A stretch of 64,000 nucleotides of DNA from Colius striatus (Eukaryota > Chordata > Aves > Coliiformes > Coliidae). The stretch covers positions 22,050,501 through 22,114,500 of the forward strand of contig NC_084766.1 in the NCBI RefSeq assembly GCF_028858725.1, in the 5' to 3' direction. Shown here in pieces: positions 13,101-26,904 of the stretch. The notes under the pieces were generated by a model that saw nothing but the letters and a program-made list of their open reading frames with translations, did no database searches and was not told where the DNA came from. The translations under genes were made by a program, and so were the position numbers. Within the stretch, counting starts at the first letter, position 1. Each line of letters begins with the position of its first letter.

Positions 13101-16100
13101 AAAGGCTGAAAATTTCAGTAATTTCCAAATCTTCATACAGCAGAACTGAAAAAGTGAGAGACAATTCCCTTTGCTTCCAACAGGCAACCCTCCATGAAAA
13201 GTGGAAGAAATATGACAGTGATTTTTATTGTAAAAGCCTGAGTTATTCAGGTTTTTTAATTATTTCACAGAATCACAGAAACATTATTTGACACTGGTTT
13301 TGCCAGTTAACCATAAAAGCTCCAGTCCAATCAAGAGTTGAGGCAAATTTCTACGGAAATACAAAAGAAGACTTCCTTAATCAGAGACATTCACAGCCTG
13401 TAACTGACTGATACATCTGATGAAGGCCCAGCATCTGCCTGTAAAAAAAAAGGGCATTTTCCCCTGAAAAAAATGTGATTTTTTTTTTCTCATGGCATAT
13501 TTAAACACTCAACACAAAGTAAGGACCCAGGTCACTAAATCCCACCCTCATCCACACAGCCACCCAGTGCATAACTAACTCCAAGAAGATGTGAAGGCCT
13601 GTGTGCATCTTCAAGTGTCAGTCCTTCCCACGCAGGACAGGTCCTGCCCGGCTCTCCAAAGCCTTAGGTTTTTAAAGACACGTAATCTCTTAAGGCCTTT
13701 TCTCAACTTGAGAGTGTTTCTCCCTCTGTGGTATGATGTGCCTTGACTACCCCAGAAAATGAATTAGAAAATGCCAAAGAGTGGTGTAGGTCAGCCACAG
13801 ACCCTTCTTCAAGTGGAGGAAAATCAGAAAACTGGGGAGAAGTGGGAAAGTCTAGTTGTGCCCTAGGCAGAACCAACATAGCTTGGGGAACTTCTGCTAA
13901 GGTCTGCAGATCACACGAGTGTCTGATGGTACCCATTAACTGCTTTCAGCATAACAATGACTCTTTCTCATCTCTGCCCATCCTCCCTGTCCTAGTTAAA
14001 TGAGCTATTTCCCAGACAAAGACCGGAGGGTCTGTCTTGACTAGGGGTAAGAGACTGGGGAAGGATATTCAGATGGGAACGCTGGGAGGCTACTGACTGA
14101 GATGGGAAGATAGGCAACTGTGAGAGCTGGTATGGGAGATGAGGGGAAAGGGAAGGCTTGCAGTAGGAAAGCCTAGCGTGGGGGAGAGAGGTGCAGGAAG
14201 TGTGAAGAGACATGAAACCGCATTTACCATCTGTCCGGAGATATGCAGGAGGGAAGGGAAGCCACAATGCAGGGATGGATATTAAGGCTCAGGGACACAT
14301 GGCAGGTCAAAGGATGGGAAAAGAGGAAGCTGAGAGGGAAATGGCCCAGGTGCCTGCACCAGCTCAGCCTACAGGCATGTGCACTGCACAGTGCATGAAT
14401 GTTCAGTAAACTCAGAAGGCAAAGGGCTAGATTTCTGCTCTCCTTACTTACTGCTTTCTTAACATACCTAATGTCCTCTCCATCCAAAGACATCAAGCAG
14501 GCAGTAGGGCAGCCACACTGACCTTGTCCCAGGCTGGTGACCTGACCCTGCTCCTTCCCCTTTTCTGCTTTGTCTGCAAGGACAGTGCATCTGTTCAAGA
14601 AGCTTCTCCTGAAATCCTTTTGCTTCCTTCAGCCTTTGGGAAAAACAAGCAAACAAGGAGCAGCAGCCAAGTGGTACACACAATGTGCTTTAGTGGTGAC
14701 AGGTCAAACTTCAATTCCATGGTAGAGCTGTGTTTCTCTGCCTAGCATATGTAATATGAAGAGAAAAAAATATTTTACATATTTCTTCCTGAGTTTATGT
14801 AGCTAGAGGTATAACTATATACATTTATATAGTGTGGATAAATATTTTTATGTCTAACCTGACTGCAGATTTCATAGTGTCAGATAAAGCAAGCGGTCAG
14901 TTTTAAGGAATTCAGGAACACAAGATTGGTTTGTAATATCACTATTGTATTTTTACCACTTCTGCTGAAAACAACTGGTCCAAAACTATAGCCAGCCACG
15001 GTGAAATAGCAGATCGCAGAAATGGGGCTTTGAGAAGTGGAAAGTTCAGTATATGAAGAAAGCATAGCAAGACAAAGACATAGTTTGTTAAAAGGTTTTG
15101 GGCCAAATCTTTCTCTACAGCAATATTGATTACAAGAAAGCAATTATCAAAATGATTCAAAGAAAACCACTTTGAGCCTGCATTACTGTAAGCCAGTTTG
15201 TCAACTGTGATAGCTGTAAAGTAAAAAGCTTTGGGACCATTATGACTGGTGTATCTAACAGCTGTAACTCAACAGTGACCTCCTAAGCATCTTTGGCAGG
15301 ACAGCCACCCTGGGGATTGAACCTAATATTTTCTTCTGTAAGAGTTTTGTTTACAACCCTGCTGTACTCTGCCTCAGAGTAAGAGACAAAGCTCTCTGTA
15401 AAGTGTGAGGTTGAAACTTTCTTGAAACAAGGCTGCTGTCTTTAGGAAACTCTTGAGAGGCAGGGCACAAGCACAGAAATCCCTCCAGTACAGCATAGCT
15501 GCTTGCTCAGCTGGCTGAACTGTGTTAGGGGAGAGTCCCACAAAGGAGACTCATCTTAGGGCTCTCTCTTTTAGCACAGAGGGTTTGCTGGGAAGCAGTT
15601 GTCAGAACACTGCAGCAGCGGCACCCCTTTTACCACCCAGAGGGCAGGGCTAGGACACTGAGTGGCAGTCTTGTTAAAAGGTCAACTGTGAGGTCTGCCC
15701 AGTTTTGTAGAAGATGAAATGTTGCATCTGCCAAAATATTTCACACCAATCCTTTCCCTCCTCATGCCTTTCCTAAACTCACCACTGTCCCATATTCAAA
15801 CTACAGGGTGGGATCTTTTGTCATGAAAGATAGCCTGACACTCAGAGTGGGGCCTCTTGGGCCACTGCAGTGAAAAACCTATTTTAACAGATATTGTTCA
15901 TTTCCATTAATATGCAGGAACTAAAAGATTAATGCACTGCTGTACTGCCACAAGCTGGAGAGGGCAGAGAGCCTTGGGGAAGACAGTTAAAGAGTATTTG
16001 GGAACACTTTTATCATCGACCTCCTGAAGTGTAATTTTACGAAAGGATGAAGCTGATCAGCACTGCAATCAGTGTTACTGGCAAGCACTGACTCAGCCTT

Positions 16101-19100
16101 TCCCAGACATCTCCTTCCCAATCCAGCTGCTCCTTAAGTCCCTATTGCACATGCACTGATACTTCTCTACTTGGGACAAGCTTGCTTGTACATGCATCTC
16201 TGCTCACCCTTTCTGCAAGCTGCAGCAGCAAGGAAGTTAGATGAGGGTTTACTCAGAGGAAGAACCCTTGCAGGAGAGAGTTTGCAGGACAGCTTCCCCC
16301 TTTTCCAAGTGCACTGTCTTTAATATGCCCCTTCTTAATGTTGCTGTGACTTTCTTTTCCCCTTCATGCTGTAATAGTGGTGTTGCATTTTGATGAGACA
16401 AAACCAGGTGCAGCCCACAGCATTTATTTGTATAGAAGCAAGTGCAACACTTTGGTAAGTATTGTGGAATTATGGAGAAGAATGCTAAGTCAGCTGCTTC
16501 TCTCAATCCAGAATGAGTTCTTATATTTTTATGTGGTCAATTAAAGGAAATACTTGCCCTGAATCCACAACTGTATTTTTTCTTTTAGATACTCCAGGCA
16601 CTTTTGGTTTTACATTAAAGTTAATGTTAGCTCTTTATATAATTCATATAATAGCCACAGGCACCCAAAAAAAAGTTAATTTCTTAACTGTAGCTTTCTT
16701 CTTTTTATGTTTGCAATTTCAATTAACTGTTCTAAATAACTGACGACATGGAATATAAAACATTCCTGCAACAATGTAGGTCTAACAGCAATTACGTTGA
16801 TTTACTCTGGACCATGTTAAGTTCAGGGAGTAGGATAAAGAGACAAGAGTTTAAAACTTCTTTCACACTGATGTAATAAATTCAGTACATTGCTTTAAAG
16901 TTAGGGTAAAATAGCTGGTAACTGAAAGTCAAAAAACCCCTTGTTTTGTTTTCCACTGTGATAGAAAACAATAGATTATGGGAAAGTTCTTCAGAAGGTG
17001 ATCAGAGGAAAAGTTCACTAGCATCTATCATGGACTGTGTCTCTGTGGCCTGCTGGGATAGGAGGGAGGGACATAAAGGTGTCAGCGGTTGAACTGATAC
17101 GGTAAATCACAGTAGGGCTAGTAAAGCGCAATGGCAGCCTAGTGTAAATGCCTTCAGACTTCTATTTCTTCTCCGAGGTTGTACTCAGGACATGTCCCCT
17201 CTTTGTGACCTTATCTCTGGGGCAGTGGGTTGTGCACTGGTCTCTCCTCTTCAGTTTACAAGGACTAATCCATTTGCAGGTTACTAAAAGGTGAAAAGAA
17301 CAATTACCAAGGAGCCACCAAAATAAACAACTAGTACCTTTGACTGCTTAAGGATTGTTTTCCTCATCAGCATGCTCAGTCCATCTCCTCTCTCTCCTCC
17401 TAAATACTTTGTTAATAACTACATCTGGAAACTATTGGTTAAAATAAGTACTAACAGTATGCAAAACAGGAGAATGATAAGACAATTCCATTTAAAAACT
17501 GGATGGTTCCACTTGCAGGCATGTAACTTGTCTCTGTAAAATATACTTTTCCATGTACAACCCCGTGGCTGATATTTGCAATTTTTTTCTGGAAACACTG
17601 ACAGTGACCAGAATACTTTCAGTCCCAGTTAGTGGAAAGATTCCCTCAGAAATGTCACAAATTTGAGGCATTTCATTTCAACAATGAGCAAAAAGGTCAT
17701 GACATGCCGTTACTTCAAGCAATCTGTTGATGAGATTAATGAACTTTTCCCCTTAACTGCTAGATTTATAATGCATGCACTAGCTTGCTGCAGTGCTGTA
17801 GGCAGCATCATTAGCATCAGTAATGTATATTTAATGTAACGACAAGAAGTATGACACTGAGATGAAAATCACCTGTGTGTTATGCAGCCAGGGCTGTGGT
17901 GCAGTGCTGGAGCAGCGGGGTTGTTTGCCTCGCTGGTGGTTTCCCTTTGTTCCCACTCTTTCTCCTTCCATTCTTGTCAGAGTTAAGGACAATTCACAAA
18001 AGAGGAGGCTTTTGCCAGGTCACGGAGCAGCTTCCGATTGCTCTGTGGTCCCTCGTCTTCCGAGGGAATCTTCAGAGGATGTTTTATGAATAGGTGTATG
18101 ATGCAGCCTTGTAAGTAAGAGATAAAAACCAACCATATTCACACAGGCTAGCAGTGCTATAGCTAGCAGGGCACTACCCATAGGATACAGACAGTTTGTT
18201 AATTCAAAGGAGTTGAGATATAAAAGAAACACTATTAGGCAAAGCACACCACAGCCCCTTGCTTCTTTCAGTCACTTAAGTCAGCAAGCAAAGAAAACCA
18301 AGACCTACCGTCATTCCACTGCATATTCAGATCTAATCTTGAAAGGATATTTGCTCTGCTGACATTTTACAGAGAAAAACAGTATATTTCTGATATAAAG
18401 ATATATTAAATTAATGTTGCATCTATATATCTAAAGCAGAAAAAAACCCAAAACCAAGTTGGTGCTCTTCACCGAAAATGATTCCTGTGGGAAGCTATTT
18501 CATTTAAAGCAGCGTTACCAAGGATGACTTAGCACAATCTTGGTAGATATGTGCCTGTGCACATCTCCTCCTTAAACTGTCTCAGCTGTACCTAGACTGC
18601 TGCTCAGGACACAGATCTCTGTATTGACACTGATCTTTTTGGCTTTCAACCATCTCAAAGTTCCCGATCTGCCTCCCACCCGAAAGAGTGCAAATGGAAC
18701 TGCTGTTTTGTGACTTTTATCTCTAGAGAGATCCTGTGAGGGGCCCTCAGCTCTGGAATTTATTCCCCTTTTGCTTGAAAACAGCCACCAACAATCTTTG
18801 ACCTTCTAGGTAAGCTATGAGGCCCAAATCCAAGGATTTGTTTCAGGAGAGGCATAAGGAAGGTTGGCATTTATGGGTGTGGTAGGAAAGCGTGTTGTCA
18901 TTAGCTGATTTAGTCCTTGGTTTATAGATTTCCCATGTTGTGGCAGTTATACTGTACAGCAGCGTAAACTTAACCCATGGAGATTGAGGCTTTCCTAAAT
19001 GGTCACAAACTGGGTGTAAAAAATGCATCAGAATCAAGCAGTGTAGGAATGATTGCGTCTTTATGATCAAAATGACTTGGCAAACAAGTACGTTCTAAGT

Positions 19101-22100
19101 CACTTTTGCTAAAATGATTGTTGTAGCCTTGCAAATCACACCAGTTCTGCACGTGTCTCTGGGGCACTAACAATATTCACAAGTGAAATAGTGTTGTTGG
19201 GACTGATGATAAAAGAACACATAGCACTTTAATTAACTGAGAATACTTAATATGTTGCCCTGACAATGTTGCAACTGCAAGGCAAGGTGTAAACACCTAC
19301 TAAAACAGCACTATTATGTCCTACTACCAAATTTCTCTTGTTTGTCACCTTTTAAATATTTTAATCTGAGAGTCTTTAAAAGCTGTCTCTGCTACTTTTA
19401 CCCTTTGGATGTAAACAGATTTGTTAAATCTTTTATTTCTAACCCACCCACGAAGTTACATTCATTTACATAATTCAATGAAGGCTGCATTATTCATTGA
19501 ACTTCTCACATAACATTTTTCATAAGACATTATTAAACAAGTGAAGCAAGCTAGTCTAGTAATGAGTCTTCTCTAAACTTGCTGCCAGTTGTGTTTCCTT
19601 ACTCCTAATCTATCACTTTAATGGTTGCAACTAAGAAACTTTTTGAATCTTTGTTGCTAATCTATATATGTTTTGCATTGCATGCTGGATGTATGACTTG
19701 ACAGAAAATTTACAATACAAGCCACCTGGCAAACAAAACTATCTAGATTAACAAATACTATCCAAAGCTACCCATTCTTTTTTTGTTATATCAGAGAAGA
19801 CAACTACATGTAGTATCACAGATAAAGTAACTAATTTGGGGTTGGGACATACAGTACTGAGCAGCAAAGACAAGATCTGTGACCATCATTTATAATCTCA
19901 AAAATACTGCCCAAAATCAATGGATTGAAGCTTGGTTTATGTGAATGTTCAGCAGAGACAGACTTGTATAGAATCCTGTAGTCTTGCATAGAATCATGTT
20001 AAACTATTCTGGGAAAGATGGTATGTAATACTTTTAGTTTAAGAAAGTTTACAATGGCTTGCTTTCACTTAGGCTACATAATCTGTATTTGGGACTAAGT
20101 CAAAAGTAGTTGGATTTTCTGGGAGTTGAAGCAGGGCAGCTCCCTTTGAGACAGATACCAAAGTTAGGGAATTTATACCTCATAAGAATAAATTCTAATG
20201 CTTAAAAAGAGAGAGGTGGATCTAGGGGTCTAATTTTATGCCCATCAGTTTTAAATGTCTTTTATTAGCATCCACCCTGAACACTTATATTCATGTTCAG
20301 AATTAACAAAACATGACAGTGCTCTGTTCTCAAAGATGACTAGACCCAGGTTTGTAAAAACAGTTTTAAAAACTTCCTGTAGCACTTAGGAAAGTGCCAC
20401 TTGAAAGTCCAGGGTGGAATATTTTATGCATTATTAAGTATTTTTCTTGGTACCTCTCCAAAAGTTATTCTAAAGCACTGACCAAAATAAAATAAGGAAA
20501 CATGCAATAGACTGAAATGAGGTAATAAGAAGAGTGAACTTTTTGTCAGCCTCTCATCTTGCAAGATCCAGGAAATGACTGTTGTAGGAAAAGTAAAAAA
20601 TTAAATGTTAGAGAAGTGAAGCATAAAAGACTTCCAAATATACTGGGCTTTCAACAGGTGCTTTTATGAGCAAAAAGAAAAAAGAAGGTCTTTTCCTAGC
20701 TCAATAAAAGCCACATAAAAGTGACATGTCTTTGTTTCAATAGGACAAAATAAATAAATCTGATCATATTATTTTTAATCAATTAATATCTTTTTTATTT
20801 CCAACGTGTCTTCAGCATTTGTTTGCACACTTTTTCTAACTCATATACCAAAATTCACTACTACCTGCTCTGAGCTTATCTGGAAAAACTATTGCCTTTC
20901 AATCAGGAGCTGGCTTATCAGGAAGCATTCCTCAAGGTCAATTTAAACTGTGTCAGTGTCATTCTCTAATGTTATTTGTCTCTAATGTTATTTTCATTCA
21001 AGAATGGATGCAACTGTGTGTTGTTAAAAACTGCACACTCAGCATCGTATAGATCCTTCAGAAATTCTAGGCATCAGAGATGCAGCTGGCTGGCAGAAGC
21101 TATTCACTTGGGTTTAGGAGAACTTTTTACTCCAAAGCATAGCACCTCCTGAATTGTGTGTGATTTTTTTGGAGAGAGACCTAGTCAAAATTTTTTTCTT
21201 TTAAATAACAAGTTAACTAAGAGAAGGAAAATTAAACACCCCAAAAAGGATCAGTTATGAGAAAAGAGTGAGCACTCCTCACCAAATCTGGCCCCTCAAT
21301 GTGTTTTAGCTTCTGAGCCTTGAAGCACCAGTCACTTACAGTAACATATAGTAACACTTGCAAAAGGAGAGCTAGAGCCTGGTTCTAGGAACTATCCATT
21401 CTCAGTAGAGCAGGCTGAAGCAGGTGCTTCCTTGCCCTGCCTCCTCCATCATCAGTGCAGCACCCCAGCACAAACAACATCTATGCAGATAGCTGGAATG
21501 AGGACCTGGTCTGCCCAAAAACCAACTAGTTTTTTTGGTAGATAATTTTTCATCAACATCAGTTCCTGGATCCAGTCTAACAAGGGGGGTAGGGGCTGGG
21601 GGGTAGGAGCCAGTCAGCCCCTAAATAGCAGCTACAGTCTCAGCATGTGCCCGTGCCAGCCACCGCTGAGCAGGCAGTGCTACATAATCACAGCAGAGCT
21701 CATCTGAAACTGGTCTGCAGCCAGCATCTCAGCTGTCAAGATACAGCTGCATAGAGGAGATTAGCAGGGGTTGTAAAACCTGCTCAAGAAGTTAGGCAAA
21801 TATTTTAGCAATTAACCCACACTGAGCCCCATATTACTGCAGCTACACTGCTACCATTTCTTGGCATAGCTTGTTTAAAGCTAGCTCCAAGGTACCTCAA
21901 TTACACAGCAGTGACACACCATTTCACTGCAGAGATAAATTAAACAAGGGCAGTGCCTAACACAAGTTATGTTGTTGTGATTTACAACACCTCAGGATGT
22001 GCCCCAAAATATCCAGATGAAATAAAAAATAAGTATATTACTTTTTTTCATCCAAATATAAAAGCCTTGCAAACTTGACTAAAAAAAGTAAACAAATACA

Positions 22101-23719
22101 TATGACCCTCCACTTACAGTGTGAAAATGTTCATATTCTCCACATTCTCCAGAGAGCACTTAGATTCCAACCCTTTATAAAACCAAAATAAAACCTAAAA
22201 TACTATATAAATACCATGCAAAATGTTCCCACACATAAAAGACTTCAATTACAAAACATTTAAAGAATAACAGCATCTATTTGGATTTGTAGAATATTAC
22301 AATGTTAAGGAAGAAAATTTTAATGAGAGATACCAAGACAATAGTCTCACTGTTCTCCAGATTTCAGATCACCTCCAAATCAGGATCAGGGATTGCAATT
22401 TTCCACTAGTATTTTGGTAATAAAGGGTTCTTAAACTCAGATTATTCATCAAACCTCTGGAAAACATAATGGTACAAGAGTTTTGCATAGTAAAAAGTAT
22501 TTAAGATTTTAAATGTTGCCAGGAAGGCTCAGGCACAATCCAAAAAGAAAACATTTTGTATTTTAAGACTACAAAAAGCTGAATATGAAAAAGCCTTGAT
22601 AGTTACGCTCATATGTAGGTTGTTTCTAATGTCTTACATTAGAAGCTTATGTATTTAAAATGGTAGCTGGGAGTACCTAAAATCTTTTAGAGAAAATGTG
22701 TTTTAAAAATTCCCAAAATCTCAGAGGTGCTATTAAACACCTGCAGCAATTTTGAGCAACTTAACTCTATCCTTAATTTTGACCTTGGGAGAGCATAATG
22801 AAAAATGCGACTATTTTCCAGAAGCAAGCAAACAAAAAAAATATATGGCACTATAAGTGTTCATGACACTGAATCACATTAGTTTACTTTGTAGATGTTT
22901 ATAGAGCCAGTTTATGTTGTTTGACTTTTGAGGGAAGACTAATAGGTGTAGTAATGGGGAGGGTAGCATAAAACTCTTACAGTTAAGCCAAAACAGAGGT
23001 CATGCCCAGGGCATTTTATCTGTCCTGCTTACACACCCCTAGGGAATTGCATCTCAACAGTCGACTCCCTGTTAATCAATTCACATTAGTGCCTGCCTTT
23101 TAGTTTTTACTTTGCTGGATTCCAGGAAAGAACTTCTTAAACCAAAAGCATGCTCTCTCTCTGACCTAGTCAGAGCTGTTGCATTTCAAGAAGAAACCAG
23201 CAGATTTTATTTGCTCTACCAGCTGATAAGAGACACCTTCTCATAAGTAAAGATTCATAGCCAGCAGACTCAACACAGAACAAGATCCCGTGGCCTGTTT
23301 ACACAGGTCAGCAGTAATATGGGAGGACACTCATGGATTTTTTTTTCCCCAATCTAATTTCTACAGAGAAAGACTAATTATACATTATTCTTCTGTTTCC
23401 CTTTACTTTCTTGATAGCTATAACTGAATATTATGTGCTTGATAAGGAGACCTGTAGCACTTGCTCCATACTGTTCCATACTGCTTTCAGTGAACATGTA
23501 TGGTTTTGCATGGCTCTTGCCACTTACAGGTTAGTTAAACTTAAAACAGTTTACTATTCACAAGAGAGAACCGCATTGGGGGTGGGAGGCAGTGCAGAGT
23601 TAAGAGCATAGAAATATCACAAAAGCAGATCTTTTACATCCAAACCCTTTAGAGCCATAGGTTAAGCTACCCTCTAGCATGCACACAGATCTTCATCCAG
23701 CAGATCATCAAAAATAAAC

Positions 23720-23725
23720 TTTATT
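23720..23725 (-). terminator. CYP26A1: Candidate CYP26A1 poly(A) signal
   Basis: TTTATT on the plus strand reads AATAAA on the minus strand, 425 bases past the CYP26A1 stop codon. This is the first canonical hexamer I found downstream of the coding region, so the 3' UTR would be about 24,149 to about 23,700. It is AU-rich with several ATTTA cores, as expected of a short-lived inducible message. An AATAAA also occurs on the plus strand immediately beside it (23,713-23,718). Use of the site is inferred, not shown. Confidence 0.55.
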
Positions 23726-24149
23726 ATCAAACTTGAAATCCACACATTGAACGTAAGATCTAGGCACAAATAATACTGAAAACATCCTCAAACAATATCA
23801 ATTTTAGGTAATTCAGACGAGTAGCTAGGTACCATTGTTTCAAATGCCTTTAAGAATATTTCTTACACCATCATGAAATGTCTTCAAATGCTTAGCTGGC
23901 CAGCTTTTGGATTTTTAAATAAGGGAAAACTTATTTCTATAGAAATAATATAATCTATTATGAATCAGAGACTCATAATTGTAGTGCTTGGGGGAAAAAA
24001 TATCATAGCCTTTTGAAATATTTAGAAGACATAAATAACTATTGTCCATTTACAATTTTAAATATTTACAGGCCTTTGTTACTATAAAAAGTTACTATGT
24101 ACATATTAGACATTATATAGAAATCCAGCCAGAGGCATGTGCTGAGCTC

Positions 24150-26730
24150 TCAGATTTGGCCACTGAAACCTACAAATTTGGTAGGCAAATTGTCCACGGG
24201 ATACACTATGGGGCCAGTTTTCATTGTAGGAGGTCCATTCAGCAGCTGCCAGTCACAGCTCCTAGCCAACTCCACTGTAAATATTTTTAGAAGGACTTTT
24301 GCAAACTCTTTGCCTACACAGCTCCTCAAGCCCCCACCAAAAGGAATGAAACTGAACCTAGAGGAATCTTCTGGAGATGGAGACATAAAGCGATCTGGGT
24401 TAAATTCATCCTTGTTGGTAAAGAGATCTGCCACATCGTGAGTATCACAGATACTGTAAATAACATTCCAACCTTTAGGGATCTGGTAACCCTATCAAAA
24501 GAACAGAAAGGAGACATCAAGTGCCTTGCTGTGTGTTAAATAAGGTGAAGTGTCAGCACAGAACATCGCATGCACCCTACCTCCCCTCCTGGCCTCCCAC
24601 AGGTCTCTCTATAGCAGATAGAGATAGGCTACATGAATACACCAGTACTTCACAGGTGATTTGTGAAGCCCAAACCCTGCTTACATTTAGCTCAAGGGTC
24701 TTGAGAGCAATTCTAAATCCTCCAGGAACAGGTGGGCTCAGCCTGAGGGTCTCTTTGATGACACAGCCTGTGTACTTCAGCTGCTCCAAAACCTCCATGT
24801 CCAGTTGCTTCTCCTGGTTGGGGCTGCACAGTAACCCCTAGAAAGGAAGGGGCTGACATAACACTTATGGAACAGGCAGCCAGGGCTCCTGGCACTACAA
24901 AGCAGCCACACCTCAGCAAGTGATGTTTTCCTGCCATTCCCTAAAAGTAGGGTACCATCTGGGTCAAGGGGAGCCCTGCCTGGGACACCTCTCCTGTAGG
25001 TACCTTCCCACTCCCCTCCCATGAAATGGCTCTGTGGAAGACACACACCTTCACCTGCAGCTCCTTCCTCACTTTCTGCAGGACATCGTGGTGGAGCCCG
25101 AGGAAGGCGATCAGTGATGTGGCAGCACTAGCAGTGGTTTCATGGCCCCCAAACAGCAGCTCTGTGGCAGATTCCTTCAGCTCCTTACACAGAGGAGGGA
25201 TAGAACAGGCCTTGAAGACAGTATCTCTACTAGGTCCACTCAACCACCACAACACTGTGCATCATTCCCAGACAAGGGCAGACACCCAGGGGCCAGGATC
25301 AGGCCGGTACTTATGCTCCCTGTGACATGGCACTCCATCCAACAGCCTGGTTGCACTCTGCACCTCAGTACACTACACAAGCTGGTTTATTTCATGGGGA
25401 GAGAGAGCACCTCCTGCTCTATCCTTTTGGCCCCCAGAGCTAAGTGTACTGCTCACAGAGGAGCTGGGGAAAAGGGCCAGACTTGGCCTTGGGGAACCTC
25501 ACCTGCATGTTAAGCTGCTCCCCATTGCCCTGTGTATGCTCCATCAGCAGCTGCAGCGCATCCTTGTAGCCACCTTCAGGCTCCTTGCGGGCCATCTTGG
25601 CACGGATGTTCTCCTCAATCTTGGCATGGATGATGTTGCGTGCCCGCAAGCCCTGATTGAGCAGCAGGGAGAGCAACGTGGGCTTTGGGCCATGCTGCCA
25701 TCCCTTCCCTACTGCCCTGGCCACTCCTCTCAGCCCACAGGAAGCCTTACCCGGTAGAGACCGCTGAAAGGCACATCGATGGGCAGGGAAAAGAGGTTGC
25801 GGATCATCTCCTCGAAGGCCTCCACTAGCTGCTGCTCGCCATCGGGGCTGGCCTGGCAGGGCTGGAAGCCCAGCAGGATCCTCATGGCGATGCGGAACAT
25901 GAGGCGCTTCACCTCGGGGTAGACCAGAAGGCAGGGCTCGGCCGTGCCCAGCCACCGTGCCAGGCAGGCGCTCACCTCCTCCTGGATGACTGGCACGTAG
26001 TGCTGCAGGGCATCCCGGGAGAAGGCCCGCATGATCACCTGCCCGGGGGGACGAGGAGGAGAAGGAAGAGGACACAGGCTCAGCTGCCGCGCCGGGGACG
26101 GTGCCTGCTCCCCTCCCGCCGTCGAGGCCGTACCTTTTTGCGGTGCTTGTGCTGGCCGTTGTGGAGGTTGGAGAGGCAGCCCGAGCCCAGGATGGTGCGC
26201 ACCGAGGCGGGCCACTGCACGGAGACCAGCCGGTGCTCGCCCAGCAGGATGTGCCGCACGTTCTCGGCACCCATCACCCGCACTGTGGGCCGCCCAAAGA
26301 GGTGAGTCTTGTAGATGAAACCGTATTTCTTGCGCTTCATCTGCAGGAATTTCCGCCTCTGGACATGGGACACGAGAAGGGTAAAACGATTTTTTAAAAG
26401 GAGCAGAGGGAGGGGCAGGGAGAGCAGCTCTTTCCCACCTGGGCACGGGAGCCCCACGAAGCTGCGGCTCATCGCCCTGCCCTGCATCCAGAGGAGGAGC
26501 CGGAGCGCTTCTCCGCTCCCCGCGGCATCGTCTCGCCTTACCTGCAGCACCATCTGCAGCGTCTCCCCGAAGAAGGGAAGCCCCATGGTACCCGGGGGCA
26601 GCGGGAGCGGGCAGCTGGGGTCGCGGCTACTCACGCAGTACAGGTCCCAGAGCTTGACGGCGGCCAGAAAGAGCAAGAGGGGCAGCAGGAAGGTGCACAG
26701 GGCGCTGGCGACAAGGGCAGAGAAGCCCAT
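24150..26730 (-). CDS. CYP26A1: CYP26A1, retinoic acid 4-hydroxylase (7 exons, complete)
   Basis: Microsomal cytochrome P450 that oxidises all-trans retinoic acid to 4-hydroxy and 4-oxo products and so limits retinoid signalling. Coding exons on the minus strand: 26,730-26,542; 26,358-26,134; 26,038-25,751; 25,652-25,503; 25,183-25,049; 24,837-24,685; 24,491-24,150. All introns are GT-AG, phase 0 and short (95-319 bp). The product is 493 residues, the usual family length. Residues 5-25 form the hydrophobic N-terminal membrane anchor, followed by a proline-rich hinge (PLPLPPG). The I-helix oxygen-activation motif GGHETT is at 296-301, the K-helix ExxR at E358/R361, and the heme loop FGGGLRSCVG at 431-440 with the thiolate ligand Cys438. 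The start at 26,730 is chosen because it precedes the anchor and lies just downstream of the TATA box; an in-frame ATG at 26,862 lies upstream of that TATA box. Family assignment rests on near-identity to remembered vertebrate CYP26A1. Confidence 0.98.
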
Positions 26731-26801
26731 GGCTAGGGAGCAAGTCCAACCCGGCCCCCGGGGAGCTCCGAGTGTGTGGGCCGGGCTCGCCGCGGGCTGC
26801 C

Positions 26802-26808
26802 TTTTATA
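26802..26808 (-). promoter_or_regulatory. CYP26A1: CYP26A1 TATA box
   Basis: Plus-strand TTTTATA reads TATAAAA on the minus strand, 72 bases upstream of the chosen ATG. Usual TATA spacing places the transcription start near 26,775, giving a 5' UTR of roughly 45 bases. It lies between the coding start and the proximal RARE. Confidence 0.8.
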
Positions 26809-26851
26809 CCCTTCCCAGGTTGCTGCCCACCCTACCTTGCTTCGATAGATT

Positions 26852-26868
26852 AGTTCACCCAAAGTTCA
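26852..26868 (-). promoter_or_regulatory. CYP26A1: Proximal DR5 retinoic acid response element (R1)
   Basis: AGTTCA CCCAA AGTTCA: two direct half-sites with a 5-bp spacer, the DR5 arrangement bound by RAR/RXR heterodimers. It sits 122 bases upstream of the CYP26A1 ATG and about 44 bases upstream of the TATA box. The same element in the same place is known in mammalian and fish CYP26A1 promoters and mediates induction by retinoic acid. Assignment here is by motif and position. Confidence 0.92.
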
Positions 26869-26895
26869 TCTTTAATTGCGGATTGCGACCTGGCT

Positions 26896-26904
26896 CCTCC
26901 CCCC
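26896..26904 (-). promoter_or_regulatory. CYP26A1: G-rich Sp1-type element beside R1
   Basis: CCTCCCCCC on the plus strand (GGGGGGAGG on the minus) lies 28 bases upstream of the proximal RARE. A conserved G-rich Sp1/Sp3 element next to the RARE is described for mammalian CYP26A1. The match here is by composition and position only. Confidence 0.5.

Larger units (their letters stand above)
7305..23719. other. Intergenic desert downstream of CYP26A1
   Basis: I see no gene that I can support across these 16 kb. Open frames are short and mutually overlapping, without convincing splice sites. Notable contents are a low-complexity A-rich tract at about 10,118-10,172, a two-frame open segment at 9,463-10,012 treated separately, and a possible CR1 3'-end scrap near 13,268 (CACAGAATCACAGAAAC). 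A gene-poor flank here fits the wide spacing between CYP26A1 and its next neighbour (MYOF) in other amniotes; the neighbour itself is not in the window. Confidence 0.6.

Noticed and set aside
13255-13300. CR1-like CACAGAATCACAGAAAC
   Set aside because: Too short and without the adjoining CR1 3' sequence; a possible scrap only.
14224-14598. 124-codon minus-strand frame and overlapping plus-strand frames around 13.7-14.7 kb
   Set aside because: Frames on both strands overlap, no splice sites frame them, and no family is recognisable.
24139-26848. Plus-strand open frames over CYP26A1 exons
   Set aside because: They are antisense shadows of conserved minus-strand exons and carry no recognisable domains.
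26731-26862. Upstream in-frame ATG of CYP26A1 at 26,862
   Set aside because: It lies upstream of the TATA box, next to the RARE, and would put 44 unrelated residues before the membrane anchor.
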